Below are positions 1 to 6,015 of a stretch of DNA of 11,585 bases, in pieces. The position numbers were made by a program, and so were the translations under genes. Origin of the DNA: Actinomycetota bacterium (GTDB taxonomy: Bacteria > Actinomycetota > Actinomycetes > Nanopelagicales > Nanopelagicaceae). The stretch is taken from positions 1-11,585 of the forward strand of contig NSHZ01000050.1 of the NCBI GenBank assembly GCA_002737595.1, given 5' to 3'. Numbering within the stretch: the stretch's first letter is position 1; every line of letters begins with the position of its first letter. Under the pieces are notes generated by a model. It saw only the letters and a program-made list of their open reading frames with translations, searched no databases and was not told the origin of the DNA.

Positions 1-119
1 TCAACGATGGTGCCCGCACGTCATGGCGTGTAGAAGCTGCGCCCGAGGGTGCGCTCGCGGTCTATGACTTGGAACGAGATGAAAGTTCGGGTCTCTGGCG
101 GATTACTCACCATGGTTAA
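1..119 (+). CDS. C-terminal end of a DUF6504-like protein (5' partial)
   Basis: Only the last 38 codons lie in the window, read from base 3 to the TAA at 117-119. The visible peptide contains WRVEAAPEGALAVYDLERD and ends in WRITHHG. This resembles the C-terminus of DUF6504 proteins (Trp-Arg-Val-Glu-Ala, then V-Y-D-L, then W near the end), recalled here as small actinobacterial proteins encoded beside accessory DnaE or Y-family polymerases. Their function is unknown to me. The gene overlaps the start of the polymerase gene by 8 nt (ATGGTTAA, 112-119), which suggests translational coupling and a shared operon. The identification rests on a short piece plus context; that the frame is coding is more certain than the family name. 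Confidence 0.6.
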   Translation, partial: NDGARTSWRVEAAPEGALAVYDLERDESSGLWRITHHG

Positions 120-3100
120 AGAAGAGAGTTTTATCCACCTCAATGTAGTGAGTGGTTACTCGTTTCAATATGGCACTGCGATGCCACATCAATTAGTGGA
201 ACGCGCGGGTGAGTTTCGCATGAGCGCACTAGCGCTTACCGATCGTGATGGTTTTGCCGGAGGGGTGCGCTTTTTGCAGGCATGCGCTCGCGAAGGTATT
301 TCACCGATCGTTGGTAGCAATCTTGCATATAGCGCAGATGGAGTGCGGGAACGGAGAAAGAGTCCCGCTCATGGTGGTGTGCGGGTAGAGAGCGCACTCC
401 CACGTGTCACCTTGCTTGCCAGGGACTCTTGGAAGGGGCTTGCTCGACTCATTTCAACTATTCATAGTCAACAAGATCGTGGTGTGCCGATTCTTACCCG
501 AAATATTTTGCAAGAAGGGTCAAATTTTTCTATTCTGCTCGGTGCAGATTCTAATGTTGCACATGCGTTGAGTAGGCGACGGCCCGATCTTGCTGTGGAG
601 CATTTAAGAGAGTGGCGCGAGATCGCAGGAGAGCGCATTGTTATTGAATGTGTCTCGCACTTTCACCGCGAAGGCATCCGGTCAGTAGAGGGCGCGGCTC
701 GACTGCTTAAGTTCGCTCGTGAGCATCAGATAAAGGCAATTCTTACAAACCAAGTACGCATGCTCAACAAGGAAGATGCCCCGGTGGCTGACGTACTCGA
801 TGCGGCCCGCAAACTAGTGCCGCTGCATCATCGGCATGTGGAGCGCAGTAATGGCGAGGCGTATTTAAAGAGCCCAGCAGAGATGCGTCGGATTGCTCAT
901 GAAATTGCGCGCGCTGCAGGAGAAAGTGGCCGCGACTTATTGCATGACACCATCGCTTGCGGTGAGACCCACATACTCAACCCGGGCGATTATCTCGGCG
1001 GCATTTACCTTCCCGAACCGGAGGTAGTGGGTGGTTTTTCGCATGGAGAATTAATTGAGATTCTTACTCAGAGGTGCGAAACGGGTCTTTCGTGGCGGTA
1101 TCAAAGTGAAGCGTTACGTATTCGTGGTTCGTATAGGTTGCAAGAAGAACTTTCAGTCATAAAGAGTTTGGGATATGAGTCGTACTTCTTGACAGTGGCA
1201 GATATTGCCACGATGGCACGAGAACGAGGCATACGAGTAGCTGCTCGAGGAAGCGGCGCTGGCAGTCTGGTCTGCTATCTCCTCGGCATTTCGGGCGTTG
1301 ATCCCATCGATCACGGTTTGTTAATGGAGCGCTTCTGTTCTCCACTCCGGAGAGATCTTCCAGATATCGATATTGATGTGGAATCTGCCAGACGTCTTGA
1401 AATATATGACGCAGTTTTTGCTCGCTATGCCCCTACTGGGACGTGGCCAGCCGGGCCAGCTCGTACTGCGGCGGTGTCGATGGTAGAGACGTATCGAGCG
1501 CGCCATGCGATTCGCGATGTAGGGGCTGCGTTAGGAGTACCTCCCGCAGACATTGGCATGGTGGCAAAGTCTTTTCCGCACATTAGAGCAAAAAGTATTA
1601 AGAATGCTTTAGCAGAGTTGCCTGAACTCAGAGATGGGTCGTTGCAGAACTCAATTGGCGAGAAGAAGTTAGGGATGTGGCTCTCTCTTGCAGAGAAACT
1701 AGATGGTCTTCCGCGCCATCTCGCGCTGCATCCATGCGCGGTGGTTCTTTCCGATGCATCGCTTCTTGACCGCGCCCCTACAGAACTCAGTGCTCAGGGA
1801 TACCCCATGGTGGCTTTCGATAAAGATGATGTTGAAGCTATGGGTCTGCTCAAGTTAGACATCCTTGGCGTGCGGATGCAGTCAGCGATGGCGTATGCAA
1901 TTGAAGAGATTAAACGTGAGCAGAAGGAAGAGGTAGATCTCGACTCCTTAGCACTCGATGACAAAGAGACTTTCGATCTGATTAAGTCCACTAAGACTCT
2001 CGGCATCTTTCAGGTAGAAAGCCCTGGGCAACGAGAGTTAGTGGGCAAGTTTGGACCGTCGAGCTTTAACGACCTGATGATCGATATCTCGCTCTTTCGT
2101 CCCGGTCCAGTGAAGAGCGACATGATCACTCCGTTTTTGAAAGCAAGGCATGGGTGGAGTGAGGCGAAAATGATTCATCCAGATCTCATAGAGGTGCTTT
2201 ACGAGACCGAAGGCGTAGTGGTCTTTCACGAGCAGGTCATTCGAATCATCTCCATCATCGCGGGCGTTTCATTGGCGCAGGCAGATGAGTATCGGCGTGC
2301 GCTGGGGCGCCGTGATGGCTTAATCGAATTTGGTGAGTGGTTTATCGCGCGCGCACACGAGCGCGGTTATTCCCCTGAGGTGGTCAGCGAACTCTGGGAA
2401 GTGCTCTGTGCTTTTGGTTCCTTTGGTTTTTGCAAAGCTCATGCTGCGGCTTTCGCGTTAACGACTTATCAGTCAGCATGGCTGAAACAACATTATCCGG
2501 CGCCATTCATTGCAGGTTTGCTTACTCATGATCCTGGTATGTATCCCAAGCGACTTATCCTCGATGAAGCTCGACAGCTTGGTGTGGCACTGCTCCCTGT
2601 AGAAGTAAATCGCTCGGATATTACTTATCGAGTAGAAGAGTCTGATGGTCGTCTCGCGCTCCGCATGTCGCTAAGTGATATTCATGGCATAAGTGAACAC
2701 GAAGCAGCGACCATTGTCGCAAGCCGACCTTTTCTTGATATCGGTGATTTCATGAAGCGCACTCGAATCTCACAGCCAACTGCAGAAAAGCTAGTCACTA
2801 TAGGAGCGTTTGACTCTCTTTACGGAATCACCTCGCAGTCGAGTCAAGTGATTGGCCGTAAGCGCACGCTTACTCGGCGAGATCTCTTCCTTTATGTTTC
2901 AGATGTATCAAAGTGGGGTGGTTCCCATGTGGATCAAATGGCGTTAGATCTACCCGCTCCACAAGTGGTCATGAGTGGGCTGCCCGACATTACTTTGGCT
3001 GAGCGAGTGCGTGATGAGCTAGAGATACTTGGAATGGATCTCTCCTGTCACGTGTTGGATTTCTACCAAAGTTTCCTTAGCGAACTAGGTGTTGTGCCAT

Positions 3101-3573
3101 CTGGAGATTTAGTAAAGCAGAGGTCAGGCGCGCTCGTCTTTGTGGCGGGGGTAAAAGTGGCATCACAGACCCCTCCGATACGCTCCGGCAAACGAGTGGT
3201 CTTCCTTACTCTTGATGATGGCACTGGTTGCTCGGACTCCACTTTCTTTGATGACGTTCAAGAGAATTACTCTTACACGCTCTTCCACTCTTGGCTCTTG
3301 TTGACTCAAGGTGTTGTGCGGCGCACGGGCGAGCGTGGTATCTCATTACGTGCTACTGGATGTTGGGAAATCACTGCGCTCTACCAGCTCTGGTTGGCGG
3401 AGGGCATTGACGCGGTGCGTGAGTATGTGGCTGATCGCCCAACGGCGAAACAGACGGCACAACGCACTCTGATCCACCCCACCGGCTATCGCCAATCTCC
3501 CTATGCTGATCTCAAGCCAGCAGGTGAGGGTGTGCGAAAGCTCTGGCATACCAGTCCAGGTAGCGTTGGTTAA
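112..3573 (+). CDS. dnaE2: Accessory DNA polymerase III alpha subunit (DnaE2-like, error-prone type)
   Basis: C-family replicative-type polymerase of 1153 aa, probably a second, damage-tolerance DnaE rather than the main replicase. Order: N-terminal PHP domain (about 5-270), palm/fingers (about 340-830), helix-hairpin-helix region (about 848-903), OB fold (about 1005-1090). Catalytic aspartates by homology are D418 and D420 in PDIDID (417-422) and D583 in LKLDILG. The fingers contain RGSGAGS (379-385) and FGFCKAHAAAFAL. That segment, followed by HDPGMYPKRLILDEAR, matches the streptomycete accessory DnaE class and differs from the FPESHA signature of ImuC/DnaE2 of mycobacteria. The PHP motif is degenerate (HLNVVSGYS, residues 9-17). 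Q942-MALDL is a possible sliding-clamp contact. Start: ATG 112 overlaps the upstream stop, has GGCGG 10 nt upstream and begins just before the PHP motif; GTG 49 and ATGs at 64 and 79 would add residues the family lacks. dinB follows. The exact subfamily is less certain than the polymerase call. Confidence 0.9.
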   Translation: MVKEESFIHLNVVSGYSFQYGTAMPHQLVERAGEFRMSALALTDRDGFAGGVRFLQACAREGISPIVGSNLAYSADGVRERRKSPAHGGVRVESALPRVTLLARDSWKGLARLISTIHSQQDRGVPILTRNILQEGSNFSILLGADSNVAHALSRRRPDLAVEHLREWREIAGERIVIECVSHFHREGIRSVEGAARLLKFAREHQIKAILTNQVRMLNKEDAPVADVLDAARKLVPLHHRHVERSNGEAYLKSPAEMRRIAHEIARAAGESGRDLLHDTIACGETHILNPGDYLGGIYLPEPEVVGGFSHGELIEILTQRCETGLSWRYQSEALRIRGSYRLQEELSVIKSLGYESYFLTVADIATMARERGIRVAARGSGAGSLVCYLLGISGVDPIDHGLLMERFCSPLRRDLPDIDIDVESARRLEIYDAVFARYAPTGTWPAGPARTAAVSMVETYRARHAIRDVGAALGVPPADIGMVAKSFPHIRAKSIKNALAELPELRDGSLQNSIGEKKLGMWLSLAEKLDGLPRHLALHPCAVVLSDASLLDRAPTELSAQGYPMVAFDKDDVEAMGLLKLDILGVRMQSAMAYAIEEIKREQKEEVDLDSLALDDKETFDLIKSTKTLGIFQVESPGQRELVGKFGPSSFNDLMIDISLFRPGPVKSDMITPFLKARHGWSEAKMIHPDLIEVLYETEGVVVFHEQVIRIISIIAGVSLAQADEYRRALGRRDGLIEFGEWFIARAHERGYSPEVVSELWEVLCAFGSFGFCKAHAAAFALTTYQSAWLKQHYPAPFIAGLLTHDPGMYPKRLILDEARQLGVALLPVEVNRSDITYRVEESDGRLALRMSLSDIHGISEHEAATIVASRPFLDIGDFMKRTRISQPTAEKLVTIGAFDSLYGITSQSSQVIGRKRTLTRRDLFLYVSDVSKWGGSHVDQMALDLPAPQVVMSGLPDITLAERVRDELEILGMDLSCHVLDFYQSFLSELGVVPSGDLVKQRSGALVFVAGVKVASQTPPIRSGKRVVFLTLDDGTGCSDSTFFDDVQENYSYTLFHSWLLLTQGVVRRTGERGISLRATGCWEITALYQLWLAEGIDAVREYVADRPTAKQTAQRTLIHPTGYRQSPYADLKPAGEGVRKLWHTSPGSVG

Positions 3574-3591
3574 GAAGTGATAGAACTTTAT

Positions 3592-3601
3592 AAAGGAGGT
3601 G
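3592..3601 (+). promoter_or_regulatory. Strong ribosome binding site that fixes the dinB start
   Basis: AAAGGAGGTG is a near-perfect anti-16S match, with GGAGG ending 10 nt before GTG 3610. An in-frame GTG at 3577 would place this Shine-Dalgarno inside the coding sequence, so the downstream GTG is the better start. Confidence 0.85.
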
Positions 3602-3609
3602 GACGACGG

Positions 3610-4797
3610 GTGCGCGACGAAGCAACTATTCTGCATATAGATATGGACGCTTTCTATGCTTCCGCATCCTTGATAGCTCGCCCTGAACTACGGGGTAAGC
3701 CAGTAGTTATTGGCGCCGGGCCACGAAGCGTGGTGCTCTCTGCGACGTACGAAGCACGCGCGTTGGGTATTCATGCAGCTATGCCTGTGGGAAGAGCGCG
3801 CAGGCTCGCGCCGCATGCGATCTTTCTCGAACCTGACCATGAACTGTATGCAGATATATCTGCAAGCGTGATGGAGGTCTTTCGATCCTTTACACCACTA
3901 GTGGAGCCGCTCTCGTTGGATGAAGCTTTCTTAGATGTTGCGGGAGTGCGCCGACTTATTGGGGATCCTGTTCATATTGCCGAGAGCATTCGTACTCGCA
4001 TAGCTGATGAGCAGCAGATCACGTGTTCGGTGGGAATTGCAACTACAAAGTTTGTGGCAAAGATTGCTTCACAGCATTGCAAGCCTGATGGATTACTGCA
4101 GATAGCAGGCGATGACGTTCTTACATTTTTACATCCACTTCCAGTGAAGGCGCTCTGGGGGGTGGGTCCAAAGACCGAGGAAGTATTGAGTCGCTTAGGC
4201 TTGCGCACCATCGCAGATGTGGCGCATACGCCAAAATCAACCTTAGAACGCGCACTTGGCCAGAGCGCGGGGGAGCATCTTCACAACCTTGCGTGGGGCA
4301 GGGATGAAAGAGAGGTGTATCCCTGGGAGCCAGAGAAGAGTATTAGCGCGGCAGAGACTTTTGGTGAAGACCTTGACGATGAAGAGGCGATATTGCGCGA
4401 ACTACTCAGGCTCACCGAGCGAGTGACTCAACGTTTACGCGAGCGGGGATTCAGAGCTCGCACCATTGGTATCTCGGTACGCTTCGCAGATTTCTCCACG
4501 ATTTCGCGATCGAAAACATTGCGAGATGCGACAAGTGTGACGCACGATATTTTTGAAACAGCGCGATCGCTTTATCAAAACCTTCATCTAGATCGGGTAC
4601 GTGTGCGCCTGGTGAGTGTTCGCTTGGAGAACCTTGACCAGGCGGGGGAGTCTGCTGAGCAGCTGTTGTTAACTCAAGGGCCGAAGTGGGCTGAGAGCGA
4701 CCAAGCGCGAGATCAGGCAAATCAACGCTTCGGTGGAGGTTCGGTGCGGCCAGCTCGGCTACTGCGCAAGCCCACTCGTGATGCGCGGGATGATTAA
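3610..4797 (+). CDS. dinB: DNA polymerase IV (Y-family translesion polymerase)
   Basis: Low-fidelity polymerase that extends primers across damaged template bases; 395 aa from GTG 3610. The N-terminus carries HIDMDAFYAS (residues 9-18), giving metal ligand D11 and the likely steric gate Y16. SLDEAFLDV supplies catalytic D104 and E105. The palm/finger motif SATYEARALG and the CSVGIATTKFVAKIAS block are typical of DinB. GVGPKTEEVLSRLGL is the thumb helix-hairpin-helix. The little finger domain occupies roughly 240-350, and Q351-LLLT may be the clamp-binding peptide. The tail WAESDQARDQANQRFG, then RPARLL, is common in actinobacterial DinB. It lies 36 nt after the accessory DnaE gene, so co-expression as a mutagenic lesion-bypass pair is likely. 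No LexA-type box is visible between the two genes. Family assignment is firm; functional pairing is inferred from position. Confidence 0.96.
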   Translation: MRDEATILHIDMDAFYASASLIARPELRGKPVVIGAGPRSVVLSATYEARALGIHAAMPVGRARRLAPHAIFLEPDHELYADISASVMEVFRSFTPLVEPLSLDEAFLDVAGVRRLIGDPVHIAESIRTRIADEQQITCSVGIATTKFVAKIASQHCKPDGLLQIAGDDVLTFLHPLPVKALWGVGPKTEEVLSRLGLRTIADVAHTPKSTLERALGQSAGEHLHNLAWGRDEREVYPWEPEKSISAAETFGEDLDDEEAILRELLRLTERVTQRLRERGFRARTIGISVRFADFSTISRSKTLRDATSVTHDIFETARSLYQNLHLDRVRVRLVSVRLENLDQAGESAEQLLLTQGPKWAESDQARDQANQRFGGGSVRPARLLRKPTRDARDD

Positions 4798-4851
4798 AGT
4801 AGCGCTCACTCCGGTTGGGGTCGTATCCTTGGAGCAGGGTCCGACTGAAAA

Positions 4852-4873
4852 TCTCAGCAAAGGTCTCAGCAAA
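4852..4873 (+). repeat. Tandem direct repeat, 10-bp unit on a 12-bp period
   Basis: TCTCAGCAAA occurs at 4852-4861 and again at 4864-4873, 10 nt before the DUF3040 Shine-Dalgarno (4884-4888). It lies in the 96-nt gap between dinB and the DUF3040 gene. No good sigma-70 promoter is recognisable in this gap, though TATCCT at 4824-4829 could be a -10 without a clear -35. The repeat could be an operator half-site pair or chance. Confidence 0.6.
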
Positions 4874-4893
4874 ATGTAGGCAAGGAGGTAAAA

Positions 4894-5256
4894 GTGCCAC
4901 TTTCAGAGCATGAAGAACGTCTACTCGCGCAGATGGAAGAGGCGCTGAAAGCCGAAGACCCACGCCTGGTTTCCACGCTTACGGGAGAGCGTCCTTCGCG
5001 AGGAAGCCGCACTCTTCCCCTTCTGCTGATCTTGGTGGGGTTTGCCACGTTGATCGGTGGGCTCGTCTCCCAGGTGGCCATTGTGGGAGTCATAGGTTTC
5101 ATCTTTGCACTGGCCGGATTTACTTGGGTGCTTCGAGCTTTTCAAGGGCCTGCGGGCACCGTCAGATCCCGCAACGGTGGGAGATCCAAGAAAACGGGCG
5201 TTCGACGTTCCTTGATGGAGCGCATGGAAGAGCGATGGGACCGCCCCCAGGAGTAA
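4894..5256 (+). CDS. DUF3040 small membrane protein
   Basis: A 120-aa protein of unknown function. The N-terminus MPLSEHEERLLAQMEEAL followed by EDPRL is the hallmark of DUF3040, an actinobacterial family. A predicted cytoplasmic amphipathic segment (1-30) is followed by two membrane helices (about 41-58 and 61-80) separated by a very short turn, then a basic C-terminal tail (about 85-120) rich in Arg and Lys. Start GTG 4894 has AAGGAGGT at 4882-4889, 5 nt upstream from GGAGG. DUF3040 genes often lie just before mraZ in actinobacteria, so a link to the envelope or division is suggested by context only. Here an intrinsic terminator separates it from mraZ, so it is probably transcribed apart from the dcw cluster, either with dinB or from its own weak promoter. 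Confidence 0.9.
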   Translation: MPLSEHEERLLAQMEEALKAEDPRLVSTLTGERPSRGSRTLPLLLILVGFATLIGGLVSQVAIVGVIGFIFALAGFTWVLRAFQGPAGTVRSRNGGRSKKTGVRRSLMERMEERWDRPQE

Positions 5257-5280
5257 GCCTCCACCAGTAACTTCTTTACG

Positions 5281-5307
5281 CCGCGGAGATCTCTCCGCGG
5301 TTTTTTT
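5281..5307 (+). terminator. Intrinsic (Rho-independent) terminator after the DUF3040 gene
   Basis: CCGCGGAGA (5281-5289) pairs perfectly with TCTCCGCGG (5292-5300). The formal 2-nt loop would open to an 8-bp stem with a 4-nt loop. Seven T residues follow immediately (5301-5307). There is no matching A tract on the left side, so it works only for + strand transcription. It closes the upstream transcription unit before the dcw promoter. Confidence 0.93.
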
Positions 5308-5362
5308 ATGCCTTTTTCGGGGTTTCGAAGGGAGAGATAGGCAGGAAAAGGGGGAAAGGTGG

Positions 5363-5390
5363 TTGACAGGGGAGTGAAATGGAGTAAAGT
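5363..5390 (+). promoter_or_regulatory. Promoter of mraZ / dcw cluster
   Basis: A perfect -35 hexamer TTGACA (5363-5368) is followed after 16 nt by TAAAGT (5385-5390), close to the TATAAT consensus. A start of transcription near 5397 would give a leader of roughly 45-50 nt before mraZ ATG 5444. Position just after a terminator and just before mraZ supports it as the main promoter of the division and cell wall operon. Confidence 0.8.
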
Positions 5391-5438
5391 GGGGGAAAGG
5401 CTCAGCTGGGGAAGGTTGAGCATGGTGGGAAGTGGGGG
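5370..5438 (+). promoter_or_regulatory. Candidate MraZ operator repeats
   Basis: Between 5371 and 5400 three 10-bp units follow each other: GGAGTGAAAT, GGAGTAAAGT and GGGGGAAAGG. This puts TGGAG at 5380 and TGGGG at 5390 exactly one turn apart, over the -10 region. Further TGGGG/TGGGA copies start at 5407, 5426 and 5433. MraZ of E. coli represses its own promoter by binding TGGGN direct repeats spaced by 5 nt, so these are good candidates for autoregulatory sites. The outer copies are not on a 10-bp period and may be incidental. Confidence 0.5.
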
Positions 5439-5443
5439 TCGGC

Positions 5444-5875
5444 ATGTTTTTAGGCACGCACGAACCCAAACTCGATGAAAAAGGTCGGTTGATTCTTCCT
5501 GCCAAATTCCGAGATGACTTAGCCGATGGCGTGGTCGTCACAAAGGGGCAGGAACATTGCCTCTACCTCTTCCCGCTCGATGAATTCACCACGATGACCG
5601 AAACGATGAAGGCTGCTCCAGTCACTGCAAAGGGCGCCCGCGACTACATGCGAGTCATGTTCGCCGGCGCGCACGACGAAGTCCCGGACAAGCAAGGTCG
5701 CATCACCATTCCAGCTCATCTCCGTGAGTACGCCTCTCTCGATCGCGCATGCGTGGTTATCGGAGCAAATACCCGGGTAGAGATCTGGGATGCCCAAGCC
5801 TGGGCGACTTACCTGGCCGCTCAAGAAGAAGGATTTGCCGACGTTTCCTCGGAGGTATTCCCCGGAATCTTCTAA
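5444..5875 (+). CDS. mraZ: Transcriptional regulator MraZ
   Basis: Dcw-cluster DNA-binding regulator of 143 aa, the usual family length. It has two SpoVT/AbrB-like repeats: the first begins [20 protein letters not shown] with the DEKGR core at residues 11-15, the second has DKQGR at 82-86 in [20 protein letters not shown]. MraZ forms a ring-shaped oligomer that binds TGGGN-type repeats upstream of its own gene and represses the cluster. The start is ATG 5444, because MFLGTH is the conserved family N-terminus. An in-frame GTG at 5432 would add four residues and swallow the G-rich ribosome binding site (GGGGGT, 5434-5439). The gene sits first in the dcw operon, downstream of its promoter and candidate operator, and is followed by a 140-nt structured gap before rsmH. 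Confidence 0.97.
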   Translation: MFLGTHEPKLDEKGRLILPAKFRDDLADGVVVTKGQEHCLYLFPLDEFTTMTETMKAAPVTAKGARDYMRVMFAGAHDEVPDKQGRITIPAHLREYASLDRACVVIGANTRVEIWDAQAWATYLAAQEEGFADVSSEVFPGIF

Positions 5876-5886
5876 CTCCTTCACGG

Positions 5887-5964
5887 ATGGCCGTTGCCCG
5901 CGTAGCGACGCCACTTCCCCGGCGCCGCTCCCGGGCAACGACCACTCGTGATGGCCAGCAGTAA
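5887..5964 (+). CDS. Possible 25-aa arginine-rich leader peptide upstream of rsmH
   Basis: An ATG-to-TAA frame of 25 codons begins 11 nt after the mraZ stop and runs through the whole hairpin described separately. The peptide contains ATPLPRRRSR and ends TRDGQQ, with six Arg in 25 residues. There is no Shine-Dalgarno in front (pyrimidine-rich TTCTAACTCCTTCACGG), so translation would depend on reinitiation after mraZ. The hairpin loop bases encode the Pro-Leu-Pro core, so conserved RNA and conserved peptide cannot be separated from one sequence. I list it as a candidate only. Confidence 0.25.
   Translation: MAVARVATPLPRRRSRATTTRDGQQ
5892..5940 (+). ncRNA. Structured leader of rsmH, candidate mraW RNA motif
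   Basis: A long imperfect hairpin fills the mraZ-rsmH gap. The outer stem CGTTGCCCG (5892-5900) pairs perfectly with CGGGCAACG (5932-5940). After a small internal loop, AGCGACGCC (5904-5912) pairs with GGCGCCGCT (5921-5929) with one A-C mismatch, leaving the 8-nt loop ACTTCCCC (5913-5920). There is no T run on either side, so it is not an intrinsic terminator. Comparative genomics has described an mraW RNA motif in the 5' leaders of actinobacterial mraW (rsmH) genes; location, phylum and a stem-loop with a C-rich loop fit that family. I cannot run a covariance search, so membership is inferred. Its role (cis regulation of rsmH and the genes behind it, or RNA processing) is not known to me. 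Confidence 0.7.
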
Positions 5965-6015
5965 CGAAAGCAGAAAAAAATCCGTAGATGTAAGAAGAAC
6001 GAAAAGGGGGAAGAG

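Noticed and set aside
1408..1480. Possible frameshift in the accessory DnaE around the Pro/Ala/Gly-rich stretch after PDIDID
   Set aside because: The frame continues smoothly into VSMVETYRARHAIRDVGAALG, which is the expected family sequence, so this is a small divergent loop rather than a break.
3574..3609. SOS (LexA) box controlling dinB
   Set aside because: No GAAC-N4-GTTC or similar palindrome is present in this gap or in the 4798-4893 gap. Any damage control would have to act upstream of the window.
3577..3609. Eleven-codon N-terminal extension of DinB from GTG 3577
   Set aside because: The extension would translate the strong Shine-Dalgarno as Lys-Gly-Gly-Gly, and DinB proteins normally begin only a few residues before the first catalytic Asp motif.
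5391..5438. G-quadruplex from the G runs upstream of mraZ
   Set aside because: Runs of three to five G exist, but most loops are 12-15 nt, longer than canonical G4 loops of up to 7 nt, so a stable quadruplex is doubtful.
4921..5541. 206-codon open frame on the minus strand across the DUF3040 gene, terminator and mraZ start
   Set aside because: It overlaps two well-supported genes on the + strand, runs through the terminator and promoter, and its peptide has low-complexity Ser/Pro/Arg content with no recognisable domain.
5892..5940. Intrinsic terminator between mraZ and rsmH
   Set aside because: The stem is strong but no T run follows on either strand; the downstream bases are ACCACTCGTG. 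Continued transcription into rsmH is expected for the operon.
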